The notes: a model not told the origin generated them from the letters alone. 45,009 nucleotides of DNA from Acidimicrobiia bacterium (GCA_016871375.1 VFYY01000009.1:1-45009); one strand, 5' to 3'; counted from the first letter of the stretch, positions 24,356 through 35,073 are shown. Numbers and translations are program-made.

Positions 24356-24637
24356 TCAGTGTCGCGGAGCGGACTGAAAGGCGTCGAGGACGACGGGCCT
24401 CGGCGCCTGCAGCGCCGCGACGAGGACGGCGGTCGAGTCGAGGCCGCGCTGCTGGGCGGTGCGGAGGATGGACGCGAGCACGTGTTGAGTCTGGGCGCCG
24501 TGGACGGTGCGGTTGCCGCCGCCGCAGGTCTTGCGGGCAATGACGGCCGGGCGCAGGGCGTGCTCGGCGCGCCAGTTGGTGGCGTCGAGCGTGGGATCGA
24601 AGAGGAAGCTGAAGATGGCCTCCAGCAGCGAGATCAC
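24356..24637 (-). pseudogene. IS66-family transposase, C-terminal fragment
   Basis: A 93-aa frame carrying the IS66 TnpC C-terminal signature: LFDPTLDATNWRAEHALRPA, VIARKTCGGGNRTVHGAQTQ, VLASILRTAQQRGLDSTAVL. The catalytic core is absent, so this is a remnant. It separates two fragments of STAND-type genes that face opposite ways, indicating at least two rearrangements. Confidence 0.75.
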
Positions 24638-24641
24638 ACGC

Positions 24642-24755
24642 TTTTCCGCTGACGGGCCACTCTCGGCCTGCGCCGTAAGTGAAGATGAGAACGTCCTTGT
24701 GGCCGGAGAGGCGTCAGGTAAGATTCGTTTTCTCCGCGTTCAGGGAAATCGCTGA
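24642..24755 (+). pseudogene. C-terminal WD40 repeat fragment
   Basis: The rightward frame FSADGPLSACAVSEDENVL, VAGEASGKIRFLRVQG ends at the stop at 24755. This is the typical last WD40 blade of NACHT/NB-ARC-WD40 proteins (L.ACAVSPDG..IVAGD.SG.VHFL). Upstream it is cut by the IS66 remnant. Confidence 0.6.
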
Positions 24756-24777
24756 GTCGTGATGAAGTGCTGATCAC

Positions 24778-25044
24778 TCATACCTCCTTCAGTCGCCCTG
24801 ACGCGTACTTGTGCAGCAAACTGGAGATCAGCGTCTGATACGGCAGGCCCTCGGCGAGCGCGCGCTTCTGAATCGCCTCCAGATCCTTGCTCGACAACCG
24901 GATGTTCAGCCGCCGGTCCTTACGAAACGTGGCCTTCGCGTAGCGCGAGTACCGGGCACGCTCACGCTTGCCCCCCTTGGCGGACTTCCATTCGCCACGC
25001 TCGACGGAGTCAACCAACTCCTTCTCGTCGCCATCAAGTTTCAT
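24778..25044 (-). CDS. BrnA/CopG-like ribbon-helix-helix antitoxin
   Basis: An 88-aa basic protein. The C-terminal half reads RRLNIRLSSKDLEAIQKRAL, AEGLPYQTLISSLLHKYASG, which is the ribbon-helix-helix pattern of BrnA/CopG-type antitoxins: a beta strand of alternating polar/hydrophobic residues, then two helices. The N-terminal part (DEKELVDSVERGEWKSAKGG) is also typical. The start ATG at 25044 lies inside the toxin 3' end (11-nt overlap) with GAGGAG upstream. It would neutralise the toxin and repress the operon. Confidence 0.8.
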   Translation of the reverse strand: MKLDGDEKELVDSVERGEWKSAKGGKRERARYSRYAKATFRKDRRLNIRLSSKDLEAIQKRALAEGLPYQTLISSLLHKYASGRLKEV

Positions 25045-25330
25045 CGTCGGACTCCTCACCCAGGTACTGTTTCGTCGCTTTCCGGCTCGGGATGATCGTC
25101 TTCAGGAAGACCGTGTGCTCGACTTCGACGAACGGCACGAGGTACACGTACTCCTCGCGACGGACCACGAAGATGCGCTGGCCGGCGTAGCGGTCGGGGT
25201 TCGGGTGTTCCAGGATGTCGAGCAGGTCGCCACGCTCGATGTGGAAGACGACGTCCTCGAACCCGATGCCGCGCTCCGCCCTGAGCTTCGCGTTCTTGGC
25301 GTCGTCCCAGTCGAAGTACTTCACCGGCAT
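25034..25330 (-). CDS. BrnT-like toxin of a type II toxin-antitoxin pair
   Basis: A 98-aa protein starting MPVKYFDWDDAKNAKLRAER, matching the BrnT opening (F-x-WD-x-x-K-N-x-K-x-x-x-H-G-I). GIGFEDVVFHIERGDLLDIL and IFVVRREEYVYLVPFVEVEH follow as in the RelE-like ribonuclease fold. The toxin precedes the antitoxin, as in brnTA operons, and both are intact. The pair sits at the right end of a remnant island, so it may be the last functional cargo of that element. Activity (mRNA cleavage) is inferred from family only. Confidence 0.8.
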   Translation of the reverse strand: MPVKYFDWDDAKNAKLRAERGIGFEDVVFHIERGDLLDILEHPNPDRYAGQRIFVVRREEYVYLVPFVEVEHTVFLKTIIPSRKATKQYLGEESDDET

Positions 25331-25461
25331 TTCAGAGTATCACGATGTGTGTGCTTGATAGGCACACTGTGGCGTCAGCTTCAGTGTGCCCGCCAGTGTG
25401 CCCAAACTCGGTCCGGGATCGGTCAAACGGCAGCCAACGCCAACCAAGCTACCAACGACAA

Positions 25462-25492
25462 ACGGGCCTGAAATCGTGAATTTCAGGTCCGT
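25462..25492. repeat. Strong hairpin in the gap before the ABC transporter
   Basis: ACGGGCCTGAAAT, loop CGTGA, ATTTCAGGTCCGT: 13-bp stem with one G-T pair. No T-run follows, so a terminator call is weak. The rest of 25331-25550 shows no gene; it contains three copies of AGTGTGCC or ACACTG-type words near 25365-25400. Confidence 0.65.
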
Positions 25493-25552
25493 TCAGTGAT
25501 CTTGGGCGACCTTAGCAAAGCGGACGCCGCGTGCTGTAGAGTCGCGGGCGGT

Positions 25553-25595
25553 GACCCTTCGACAAGCTCAGGGTCATCCCGAGCAAGGTCGAGGG
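25553..25595. repeat. CCTTCGACAAGCTCAGGGTCA dispersed repeat
   Basis: GACCCTTCGACAAGCTCAGG then GTCATCCCGAGCAAGGTCGAGGG, immediately before the ATG at 25596. Forms of this repeat, often read as LRQAQG-type peptides, are familiar from many unrelated genomes. It is an imperfect palindrome. Confidence 0.75.
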
Positions 25596-26313
25596 ATGAT
25601 CGAGTTCGACGACGTGTGGTTCCGCCGCGGCGCGCATGAGGTGCTGCGCGGCATCAGCTTCTCTGTGGCGCGCGGCGAGACGCTGGCGCTCGTCGGCCGC
25701 AGCGGCGCCGGCAAGAGCACGATCCTGAAACTGATCAACCGCATGCTCGAGCCGCACGGCGGACGCGTGCGTGTCGCGGGACGCGACACGCGGGAGTGGG
25801 ATTCCACGGCACTGCGCCGGCAGACGGGCTACGTGCTGCAGGAGGTCGGGCTCTTCCCGCACATGACGGTGGCGCGAAACGTCGGGGTGGTGCCGTCGCT
25901 GGTCGCCTGGCCGGCCGAGCGCATCGCGCAGCGCGCGCACGAGCTGCTCGACCTCGTCGGGCTGCCCGCGCGCGAGTTCGGCGAGCGCTGGCCCGATCAG
26001 CTGTCAGGCGGACAGCGGCAGCGCGTCGGCGTGGCGCGCGCTCGCCGTCGATCCCCCGGTCGTGCTGATGGACGAACCGTTCGGCTCGCTCGACCCCGTG
26101 ACGCGCGCCGAGCTGCACGCCGAGTTCCGTCGCATCCAGGGGCAGGTGAAGAAGACCGTCGTGCTCGTCACGCACGACATGCGCGAAGCGTTCGCGCTCG
26201 CGGACCGCATCGGCGTCCTCGACGCGGGCGCGCTCGTGGCCTGTGACGCGCCGGCGGCGCTGCAGGCGTCCACGGTGCCGGCGGTGACGGTCCTCCTCGA
26301 GTCATGCCGCTAG
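25596..26313 (+). pseudogene. Osmoprotectant-type ABC transporter ATP-binding protein, frameshifted near 26040
   Basis: ATPase of a ProV/OpuCA-type importer. Frame 1 from ATG 25596 (MIEFDDVWFRRG) has Walker A (LVGRSGAGKST), the Q-loop (YVLQEVGLFPHMTV) and the ABC signature (LSGGQRQRVGVAR). At 26033-26042, a GCGCGCGC-type run, the frame shifts: the other frame carries Walker B (VLMDEPFGSLDP), the H-loop (VVLVTHDMREAF) and the stop at 26313. The net change is +1 or -2. Repaired, the protein is about 240 aa with no CBS domains. The second part overlaps the permease start by 10 nt. The shift could be a sequence error in a GC run. Confidence 0.8.
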
Positions 26314-27827
26314 TCGAGTTCTGGCAGTCGCACGCCTCCGAGCTGCTGACGCTCCTCGGCCAGCACCTCGCGCTCGTGCTCGTGTCCACGCTGGTCGCCG
26401 CGGCGGCGGGCATTCCCATCGGCGTCGTGGCGGCGCGCCGCCCGCGCATCGGCGGCCCGCTGGCCGCGGCCGCCAGCGTGCTGCAGACGGTGCCCAGCCT
26501 GGCGCTCTTCGGGTTCCTGCTGCCGCTGCCGTTGGTCGGCGGCATCGGCGCGCGAACCGCGCTCACCGCGTTGATCGTCTACGCGCTGCTGCCGGTCATC
26601 CGCACGACCTCCGCCGGCCTGCGGTCCATCGATCCGGCCGTCCTCGAGGCCGCGGATGCGATGGGCATGACGCCGCGCCAGCGCCTCTGGCACGTCGAGC
26701 TGCCGCTGGCGCTGCCCGCCATCGTCGCCGGCATCCGCGTCTCGGCGGTCATCGGCGTCGGCACGGTCACGATTGCGGCGGCGATCGGCGCCGGCGGGCT
26801 GGGCGAGTACATCTACCGCGGCCTGTCGATGGTGGACGCGACGGTCATCCTCGCCGGCGCGATTCCGGTCGCGGCGCTCGCGCTCGCGGTGGACGGTCTG
26901 CTCTTCGCCGCCGGGCGCGCGCTGTCCTGGCGCACCCACCGGCGCGCGGGTGCAGGGCCGGCCGTGGCGCTGATGCTGGCCGCCGCGCTGGCCGGTGTCA
27001 CGGCAGCCGCCTGGCCCCGCGAGGAGCGCATCATCGTCGGCTCCAAGAACTTCACCGAGCAGGTCCTCCTGGGCGAGCTCATGGCGCAGGCAATCGAACG
27101 CTACACGGACCTGCCGGTCGAGCGCCGCCTGAACCTGGGCGGCACGTTCATCTGCGACCGGGCGATTCAGACCGGCGACATCGATCTCTATGTGGAGTAC
27201 AGCGGGACCGCCCTGACGGCGGTGTTCAACCGCCCGGTGGAGCGCGACCCGCGCGCAGTCCTGCAGACCGTCCGCGAGCTCTATGCGGACACCGGCCGCA
27301 CCATGCTCGAGCCGCTCGGCTTCAACAACACGTTCGCCATCCTCGTGCGCAGCGGCGACGCGCGGGAGCGCGGGTTGAAGACGCTCTCGGACCTCGCCGC
27401 GCACGCGCCCGGCTGGCGGGCCGCGTTCGGCTACGAGTTCCTCGAGCGCGCCGACGGGTACACAGGGCTGGCGGCTGCCTACGGCCTTCGCTTCCGCGAG
27501 GCGCCGCGCGTCATGGATCTCACGCTCATCTACCGCGCGCTCGCGGACCGGCAGGTGGACGTGATCGCCGGCGACGCCACCGCCGGGCTCATCGAGGCGC
27601 TCGACCTGGCCGCGCTCGAGGACGACCGCGCGTACTTTCCGCCGTACGACGCGGTGCCGATCGTCCACGCGCCCACGCTGCTGCGCCATCCCGAGATCGG
27701 CGACGCGCTGCGCCGCCTCGGCGGCCGCGTCACCGAGGCGGCGATGCGCCGCATGAACTACGCGGTGGACGGCGAGCGCCGCGACCCCGCATCCGTCGTG
27801 CGCGAATTCCTCGCCACGATCCCGTAA
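26304..27827 (+). CDS. Fused permease and substrate-binding protein of an osmoprotectant/choline-type ABC importer
   Basis: A 507-aa protein joining two importer parts. Residues 1-215 are a ProW/OpuCB-like permease with five to six hydrophobic segments and the EAA loop (LEAADAMGMTPRQRLWHVEL, PLALPAIVAGIR). After a further hydrophobic segment (about 220-238), residues 245-507 are an OpuCC/ProX-like binding domain: IIVGSKNFTEQVLLGELMAQ, NLGGTFICDRAIQTGDIDLY, VEYSGTALTAVF. This fused layout is known for quaternary-amine and ergothioneine importers; the ligand is not certain. It depends on the frameshifted ATPase just upstream. The last 22 codons are duplicated downstream in a 114-bp tandem repeat. 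Confidence 0.9.
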   Translation: MPLVEFWQSHASELLTLLGQHLALVLVSTLVAAAAGIPIGVVAARRPRIGGPLAAAASVLQTVPSLALFGFLLPLPLVGGIGARTALTALIVYALLPVIRTTSAGLRSIDPAVLEAADAMGMTPRQRLWHVELPLALPAIVAGIRVSAVIGVGTVTIAAAIGAGGLGEYIYRGLSMVDATVILAGAIPVAALALAVDGLLFAAGRALSWRTHRRAGAGPAVALMLAAALAGVTAAAWPREERIIVGSKNFTEQVLLGELMAQAIERYTDLPVERRLNLGGTFICDRAIQTGDIDLYVEYSGTALTAVFNRPVERDPRAVLQTVRELYADTGRTMLEPLGFNNTFAILVRSGDARERGLKTLSDLAAHAPGWRAAFGYEFLERADGYTGLAAAYGLRFREAPRVMDLTLIYRALADRQVDVIAGDATAGLIEALDLAALEDDRAYFPPYDAVPIVHAPTLLRHPEIGDALRRLGGRVTEAAMRRMNYAVDGERRDPASVVREFLATIP

Positions 27828-27987
27828 CGGGCGACGCGTGCGTCGCCCCTGCACCGTCGTGTTAACGCGAACCACGCGGTGGACGGCGAACGCCGCGACC
27901 CCGCATCCGTCGTGCGCGAATTCCTCGCCACGATCCCGTAACGGGCGACGCGTGCGTCGCCCCTACACCGTCGTGTTAACGCGAACC
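27760..27987. repeat. 114-bp direct tandem duplication spanning a gene end and a palindrome
   Basis: Units 27760-27873 and 27874-27987 differ by only about two bases. Each holds the last 22 codons and stop of the permease-binding protein, then the palindrome GGGCGACGCGTGCGTCGCCC and a GTTAACGCGAACC tail. The second unit is untranslated. The length is a multiple of three. Confidence 0.92.
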
Positions 27988-27993
27988 GTTTTC

Positions 27994-28042
27994 GTAGGGG
28001 CGAGGCATTGCCTCGCCCGCACAGGCATTGCCTCGCCCGCAC
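27994..28042. repeat. GTAGGGGCGA-family palindrome with a 20-bp tandem copy
   Basis: GTAGGGGCGAGGCATTGCCT then CGCCCGCAC, followed by a second copy of AGGCATTGCCTCGCCCGCAC (28003-28022 and 28023-28042). It lies directly upstream of acnA. Confidence 0.9.
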
Positions 28043-28063
28043 GGGGTATGATCATGAGTTGAC

Positions 28064-30797
<2,734 letters not shown>

Positions 30798-30814
<17 letters not shown>

Positions 30815-31667
30815 CGTCGCCGGCGTCTTCGAGGGCAGCGAGCCGCACGTGGTCGGCGACGGCTTCCCGGTGCAGACGTTCTTTCCGCAGCTCGGGCTGG
30901 ACGCCGAGATCAGTCCGTTCCTGCTGCTCGACTACGCGGGGCCGAAGGAGTTCTCGCCGTCGCGCGAGCCGCGCGGGGTGAGCGAGCACCCGCACCGCGG
31001 CTTCGAGACGGTCACCGTCGTCTACCAGGGTGAGTTCGAGCATCGCGATTCCGCGGGACACTCGGGCTCGCTCGGCCCCGGCGACGTGCAGTGGATGACG
31101 GCGGCCTCGGGGCTGGTGCACGAGGAGAAGCACGCCCGGGCGTTCTCGGAGCGTGGCGGCACGATCGAAGTGGTGCAGCTCTGGGTGAACCTGCCGCGGG
31201 CGCACAAGATGTCGCCGCCGCGGTATCAGGACATCCGCGACGCGGACATTCCGTCGGTGGCGCTGCCGGGCGACGCCGGGTCGCTGCGCGTCATTGCGGG
31301 AGAGTTCGACGGCCACGAGGGACCGGCGCGGACGTTCAGTCCCGTGCACCTGTACGACGTGAGGCTCAACGCCGGCGGCCGCGTCGAGATTCGGGTCGAG
31401 CCGGATCATCAGGCAGGCCTGCTCGTGCTGCGCGGCCGCGTCACCGTTGGCGAGCAGGACGTGCGCGACCGCGAGCTGGCGCTGCTCGCGCAGGACGGCG
31501 ACGGCGTCACGCTCGCGGCGTCCGAGCCGTCCACGGTGCTCGTCATGTCGGGCGAGCCGATTCGTGAGCCGGTCGCGCGCTACGGGCCGTTCGTCATGAA
31601 CACGCGCGAGGAGATCGTGCAGGCCGTCGAGGATTACCGGTCCGGTCGGATGGGGCGTCTTCACTAG
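30798..31667 (+). CDS. Pirin-family cupin protein
   Basis: A 289-aa two-cupin protein. The pirin metal site is present: EHPHRGFETVTVVYQGEFEH (His-x-His and a distal His) and the second motif ASGLVHEEKHA. The pirin C-terminal domain continues through FSPVHLYDVRLNAGG and EPIREPVARYGPFVMNTREE. Pirins are iron proteins with regulatory or quercetinase roles; which applies is unknown. The start is TTG at 30798, inside the acnA 3' end, with no ATG near. It is probably co-transcribed with acnA. Confidence 0.92.
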
Positions 31668-31711
31668 GGCCGACCTGGAGGTCGGCCCCTACACGAGACG
31701 TCGGCCCCTAC
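31667..31711. repeat. Palindrome GGGCCGACCTGGAGGTCGGCCCCTAC plus partial copy
   Basis: GTAGGGGC-type palindrome in reverse orientation at 31667-31692 and a second right half GTCGGCCCCTAC at 31700-31711, which ends at the base before the queG ATG. Confidence 0.85.
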
Positions 31712-32761
31712 ATGACCTCGGAAGACATCAAGCGGAAAGCCCGCGAACTCGGATTCGATCTGTGCGGCATCGCGCCCGCCGACAGCTTTCCCGAACTGTC
31801 ATTCCTGCGCGACTGGCTCGGCCGCGGCTACGCGGGCGAGATGGCCTACATGTCGCGCTCCGCGGATCGCCGTGCCGACGCCCGCGCGGTCGTCCCCGGC
31901 GCGCGCAGCGTCATCGTCACCGGGACGATCTACAACACGGATCGCCCCTATTCGACAGAAGTGGGGTCAGACCCCGTATACGACCCGACTCAAGTTGCCC
32001 TGATCGCGCGCTACGCCTGGGGCGACGACTATCACGACGTGCTGACCGAGCGGCTCAACGCGCTGCTGGCGTGGATGCGCGCGGAGTCGCGCGAGCCGTT
32101 CGACGCCCGGGCGTACGTGGATACGGGGCCGGTGCAGGAGCGCGTCTACGCGCAGTACGCGGGGCTCGGCTGGATCGGCAAGAACACCTGCCTCATCAAC
32201 GCCGAGCTCGGGTCGTGGCTGTTTCTCTCGGAAATCATCTGCACGCTGCCGCTCGAGCCCGACACGCAGGCGCTCGAGCAGTGCGGCTCGTGCACGCGGT
32301 GCCTCGAGGCGTGCCCGACCGGCGCGCTGGTCGAATCCGGCGTGCTCGACTCGACCAAGTGCCTGTCCTATCTGACGATCGAGCTGAGGTCCGGCATTCC
32401 CGAGGCCCGTCGCGCCGCCGTCGGGACGCACGTCTACGGCTGCGACATCTGTCAGGAGGTCTGTCCGTACAACCAGGTGCCGCCGCGGTCCGGCGACGCC
32501 GCCTGGCAGCCGCGTCCCGGACTCGATCTGCCGCGTCTCGCGGACCTGTGGCGGCGTCCCGACACGGAACTGCGCGCGCTCGTCAAAGGCAGCGCGATGA
32601 CGCGCGCGAAGCTGACCGGGCTGCGCCGGAACCTCGCGGTCGCCATCGGCAACAGCGCCGACCCCGACGCGCTGGCCGCCCTCTCCGAGCGCAGCGACGC
32701 TCGTCCCTCCGCCGACGACGAAATGGTGCAGGAACATATCCGCTGGGCGGTACGGCGGTAA
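31712..32761 (+). CDS. queG: Epoxyqueuosine reductase
   Basis: A 349-aa cobalamin- and Fe-S-dependent enzyme that performs the last step of queuosine synthesis on tRNA. The N-terminal domain (ARELGFDLCGIAPAD) is followed by the conserved RYAWGDDYHDVL and DTGPVQERVYAQYAGLGWIG. Two ferredoxin-type clusters are seen: CGSCTRCLEACP and CDICQEVCP. A C-terminal HEAT-like region closes the protein. At about residues 83-92 an in-frame palindrome (GGGGTCAGACCCC, 31963-31975) adds sequence reading EVGSDPVYDP, just before the conserved block. The ATG at 31712 follows a palindrome directly. Confidence 0.95.
   Translation: MTSEDIKRKARELGFDLCGIAPADSFPELSFLRDWLGRGYAGEMAYMSRSADRRADARAVVPGARSVIVTGTIYNTDRPYSTEVGSDPVYDPTQVALIARYAWGDDYHDVLTERLNALLAWMRAESREPFDARAYVDTGPVQERVYAQYAGLGWIGKNTCLINAELGSWLFLSEIICTLPLEPDTQALEQCGSCTRCLEACPTGALVESGVLDSTKCLSYLTIELRSGIPEARRAAVGTHVYGCDICQEVCPYNQVPPRSGDAAWQPRPGLDLPRLADLWRRPDTELRALVKGSAMTRAKLTGLRRNLAVAIGNSADPDALAALSERSDARPSADDEMVQEHIRWAVRR
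31963..31975. repeat. GGGGTCAGACCCC palindrome inside queG
   Basis: A 6-bp stem around a single A, in frame within the coding sequence. The same word is a widespread dispersed repeat in environmental genomes. Confidence 0.6.
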
Positions 32762-32764
32762 GAT
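32759..32764 (+). promoter_or_regulatory. Putative -10 TAAGAT of the YqgE gene (leaderless)
   Basis: TAAGAT, six bases before the ATG at 32771; it overlaps the queG stop codon. No Shine-Dalgarno and no clear -35. Confidence 0.45.
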
Positions 32765-32770
32765 CGCGGC

Positions 32771-33322
32771 ATGGCCGGCGGAACTGCTCCGATCCTCCTT
32801 CTCTCCATGCCCCAGATGGCGGATCCGAACTTCGCGCGCACCGTGGTGCTCCTCTGCGACTACACCGACGAAGGCGCGTTCGGGCTCGTGGTGAACCGTC
32901 CGATGGACGAGCCCGCATGGAGACTCGTGCGCACCGATCCGCCCGTGCGCGTCGATCCCGACCTCAAGCTGTGGATCGGCGGTCCCGTGGATCCGCAGCG
33001 GACGTGGGTGCTGATGTCGGAAGCGCAGGGCCCCGAGGACGAGCAGCGGGAGATCTGTCCCGGCGTGCTGCTGTCGGTGTCGCACGAGCTCACGCTGCAG
33101 CTCCTGCAGGCGCCGCCCTCGTCCCGCGCGCGGCTGATCGTCGGCTACGCGGGGTGGGCGCCGGGCCAGCTCGATCAGGAGATCGCGGCGTCGGCGTGGC
33201 TGTCGCTCGACGTCGATCCGCACCTGATCTTCGGCGTGCCGGCGGAGCAGATGTGGGAAACGGCACTGCGCCGCCTCGGCGCCGATCCGTCGGCGCTGCA
33301 AACCAGTTCCGGAGTGCACTAA
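32771..33322 (+). CDS. YqgE/AlgH family protein (UPF0301, DUF179)
   Basis: A 183-aa protein of the UPF0301 family. Seen: ILLLSMPQMADPNFARTVVL, the conserved EGAFGLVVNRPM, LWIGGPVDPQRTWVL, RLIVGYAGWAPGQLDQEI with the near-invariant GYAGWxxGQLExEI, and the closing LDVDPHLIFGVPAEQMW. The fold is known from structural work but no activity is established. The start ATG 32771 is supported by TAAGAT six bases upstream. It is 9 nt downstream of queG. Confidence 0.93.
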   Translation: MAGGTAPILLLSMPQMADPNFARTVVLLCDYTDEGAFGLVVNRPMDEPAWRLVRTDPPVRVDPDLKLWIGGPVDPQRTWVLMSEAQGPEDEQREICPGVLLSVSHELTLQLLQAPPSSRARLIVGYAGWAPGQLDQEIAASAWLSLDVDPHLIFGVPAEQMWETALRRLGADPSALQTSSGVH

Positions 33323-33325
33323 TCC

Positions 33326-33347
33326 GGCGGGCCGTACAGGCCCGCCC
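33326..33347. repeat. GGCGGGCCGTACAGGCCCGCCC palindrome
   Basis: An 8-bp stem with a small loop, in the 35-nt gap between the YqgE gene and the M49-like lipoprotein. Confidence 0.75.
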
Positions 33348-33357
33348 TCCAACTGTC

Positions 33358-35073
33358 ATGACCAGAATCGCTGTTGCACTCGTTGCGGTATGCGTCCTCG
33401 TTGCCGGCTGCCGGACGCCGCCGCAGGCCACGACCACCGAGACCAGCGGGGACGAGGGAACCGACGCGATGGCGCAGGAGCTGCGCGACAAGGCGGCGCG
33501 CTTTGCGCCCGTGGACCTGACGGCCGACGTCGCCGCGCTGCCGGGGAACGAACGCCAGGCGCTGGCCAAGCTCGTGGAGGCGGCGAAGGTGTTCGACGCG
33601 CTCTTCCTGCGCCAGGTCTGGGCGGGCAACGAGACGATGCTGATGACGCTCGTCCGCGACGACTCCGAGCTCGGCCAGGCGCGGCTGCACAACTTCCTGA
33701 TCAACAAGGGGCCGTGGTCGCGCCTCGACCACAACGAGCCGTTCATCCCGGGCGCGCCGCCGAAGCCGCCGCAGGCCAACTTCTATCCCGCTGGCGCGAC
33801 GAAGGAAGAGGTCGAGGCGTGGATCGCGGGGCTGCCCGAGCCGCAGCGCCGGCAGGCCACGGGGTTCTTCACGACGATCCGCCGCGGCCCGGACGGGCGC
33901 TTCACCGCGGTGCCGTACACGATCGAGTACCAGGGCGAGCTCGCGCAGGCGGCCGCGCTGTTGCGCGAGGCGGCCGCGCTCACCACGCAGCCGACGCTGA
34001 AGACGTTCCTGGAGCGCCGCGCCGCCGCGCTCCTCAGCAACGACTACTACGACAGCGACGTCGCCTGGATGGAGCTCGACGCCAGCATCGAGCCGACCAT
34101 CGGCCCGTACGAGGTGTACGAGGACGAGTGGTTCAACTACAAGGCCGCCTTCGAGGCCTTCATCACGCTCAGAGACGACGCGGAGACGAACAAGCTGACG
34201 CGGTTCGGCGGCGAGCTGCAGGAGATCGAGAACAACCTGCCGATCGACCCGAAGTACCGCAACCCGAAGCTCGGCGCGATGGCGCCCATCCGCGTCGTCA
34301 ACACCGTGTTCTCGTCCGGCGACGCCAACCGCGGCGTGCAGACGGCGGCCTTCAACCTGCCCAACGACGAACGGGTGGTGCAGGAGAAGGGCAGCAAGCG
34401 CGTGATGCTGAAGAACAACCAGGAGGCGAAGTTCCGCATGGTGCTGCAGCCGATCTCGACGGTCGCGCTGTCGGCTGCGGACCAGGCCAACGTCTCCTTC
34501 GACGCGTTCTTCACGCACATCCTGATGCACGAGCTGATGCACGGCCTCGGGCCGCACAACATCACGGTCGGCGGGCGCGCGACGACCGTGCGCCAGGAGC
34601 TGCGCGAGCTCTCGAGCGCGATCGAGGAAGCCAAGGCGGACGTGTCGGGCCTCTTCGCGCTGCAGTTCCTCGTCGATCGCGGCACGCTCGACAAGCGCTT
34701 CGACCAGACGACGTACACGACCTACCTGGCGTCGATGTTCCGCTCGATCCGCTTCGGCATCAACGAGGCGCACGGCCGGGGCGTCGTCATGCAGCTCAAT
34801 TACTTCCTCGACAACGGCGGCGTGACGGTCGCGCAGGACGGCACCTTCGCGGTGAACGCCCAGCGCATCAGGCAGAACGTCATCGGCCTGACGCGCGACA
34901 TCATGACGCTGCAGGCGGTCGGCGACTACAACGCCGCGAAGCAGATGATCGACACGCTGGCCGTCATCCGGCCGGACGTGCAGAAGGTGCTGGACCGGCT
35001 CACTGATGTTCCAGTGGACATCGAGCCCCGTTTCGTCACCGCGGAGCAGCTGCTGGTAGAATCCGGCCGGTGA
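33358..35073 (+). CDS. M49-like metallopeptidase lipoprotein
   Basis: A 571-aa secreted protein. The signal ends in the lipobox VLVAGC, so it is probably anchored in the envelope. The metal-site region reads FTHILMHELMHGLGPHN with HELMH, and about 30 residues later SSAIEEAKADVSGLFAL, which has the EExKAD Glu typical of dipeptidyl-peptidase III-like (M49) proteins. The whole arrangement (VYEDEWFNYKAAFEAFITLR, VNTVFSSGDANRGVQTAAFN) fits bacterial M49-like proteins. The in-frame region upstream of 33358 is a read-through of other genes in another frame. The stop overlaps the cytochrome GTG (GTGA). Confidence 0.88.
   Translation: MTRIAVALVAVCVLVAGCRTPPQATTTETSGDEGTDAMAQELRDKAARFAPVDLTADVAALPGNERQALAKLVEAAKVFDALFLRQVWAGNETMLMTLVRDDSELGQARLHNFLINKGPWSRLDHNEPFIPGAPPKPPQANFYPAGATKEEVEAWIAGLPEPQRRQATGFFTTIRRGPDGRFTAVPYTIEYQGELAQAAALLREAAALTTQPTLKTFLERRAAALLSNDYYDSDVAWMELDASIEPTIGPYEVYEDEWFNYKAAFEAFITLRDDAETNKLTRFGGELQEIENNLPIDPKYRNPKLGAMAPIRVVNTVFSSGDANRGVQTAAFNLPNDERVVQEKGSKRVMLKNNQEAKFRMVLQPISTVALSAADQANVSFDAFFTHILMHELMHGLGPHNITVGGRATTVRQELRELSSAIEEAKADVSGLFALQFLVDRGTLDKRFDQTTYTTYLASMFRSIRFGINEAHGRGVVMQLNYFLDNGGVTVAQDGTFAVNAQRIRQNVIGLTRDIMTLQAVGDYNAAKQMIDTLAVIRPDVQKVLDRLTDVPVDIEPRFVTAEQLLVESGR
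35057..35062 (+). promoter_or_regulatory. TAGAAT hexamer seven bases before the cytochrome GTG
   Basis: Could be a leaderless -10 inside the upstream gene; it may also be chance, because the GTGA overlap allows coupled translation. Confidence 0.3.

Noticed and set aside
25331-25550. Attachment site or integrase-related end of the accessory island
   Set aside because: No tRNA 3' end, no duplicated core and no integrase gene; only a hairpin and short AGTGTGCC repeats are visible.
26033-26042. Programmed ribosomal frameshift in the ABC ATPase
   Set aside because: There is no slippery heptamer, no upstream Shine-Dalgarno-like stimulator and no known case in this family; mutation or sequence error is simpler.
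31762-35073. A single 1103-codon plus-strand frame
   Set aside because: Only the part from 33358 (lipoprotein signal onward) is real; the earlier part is an off-frame reading of queG and the YqgE gene.
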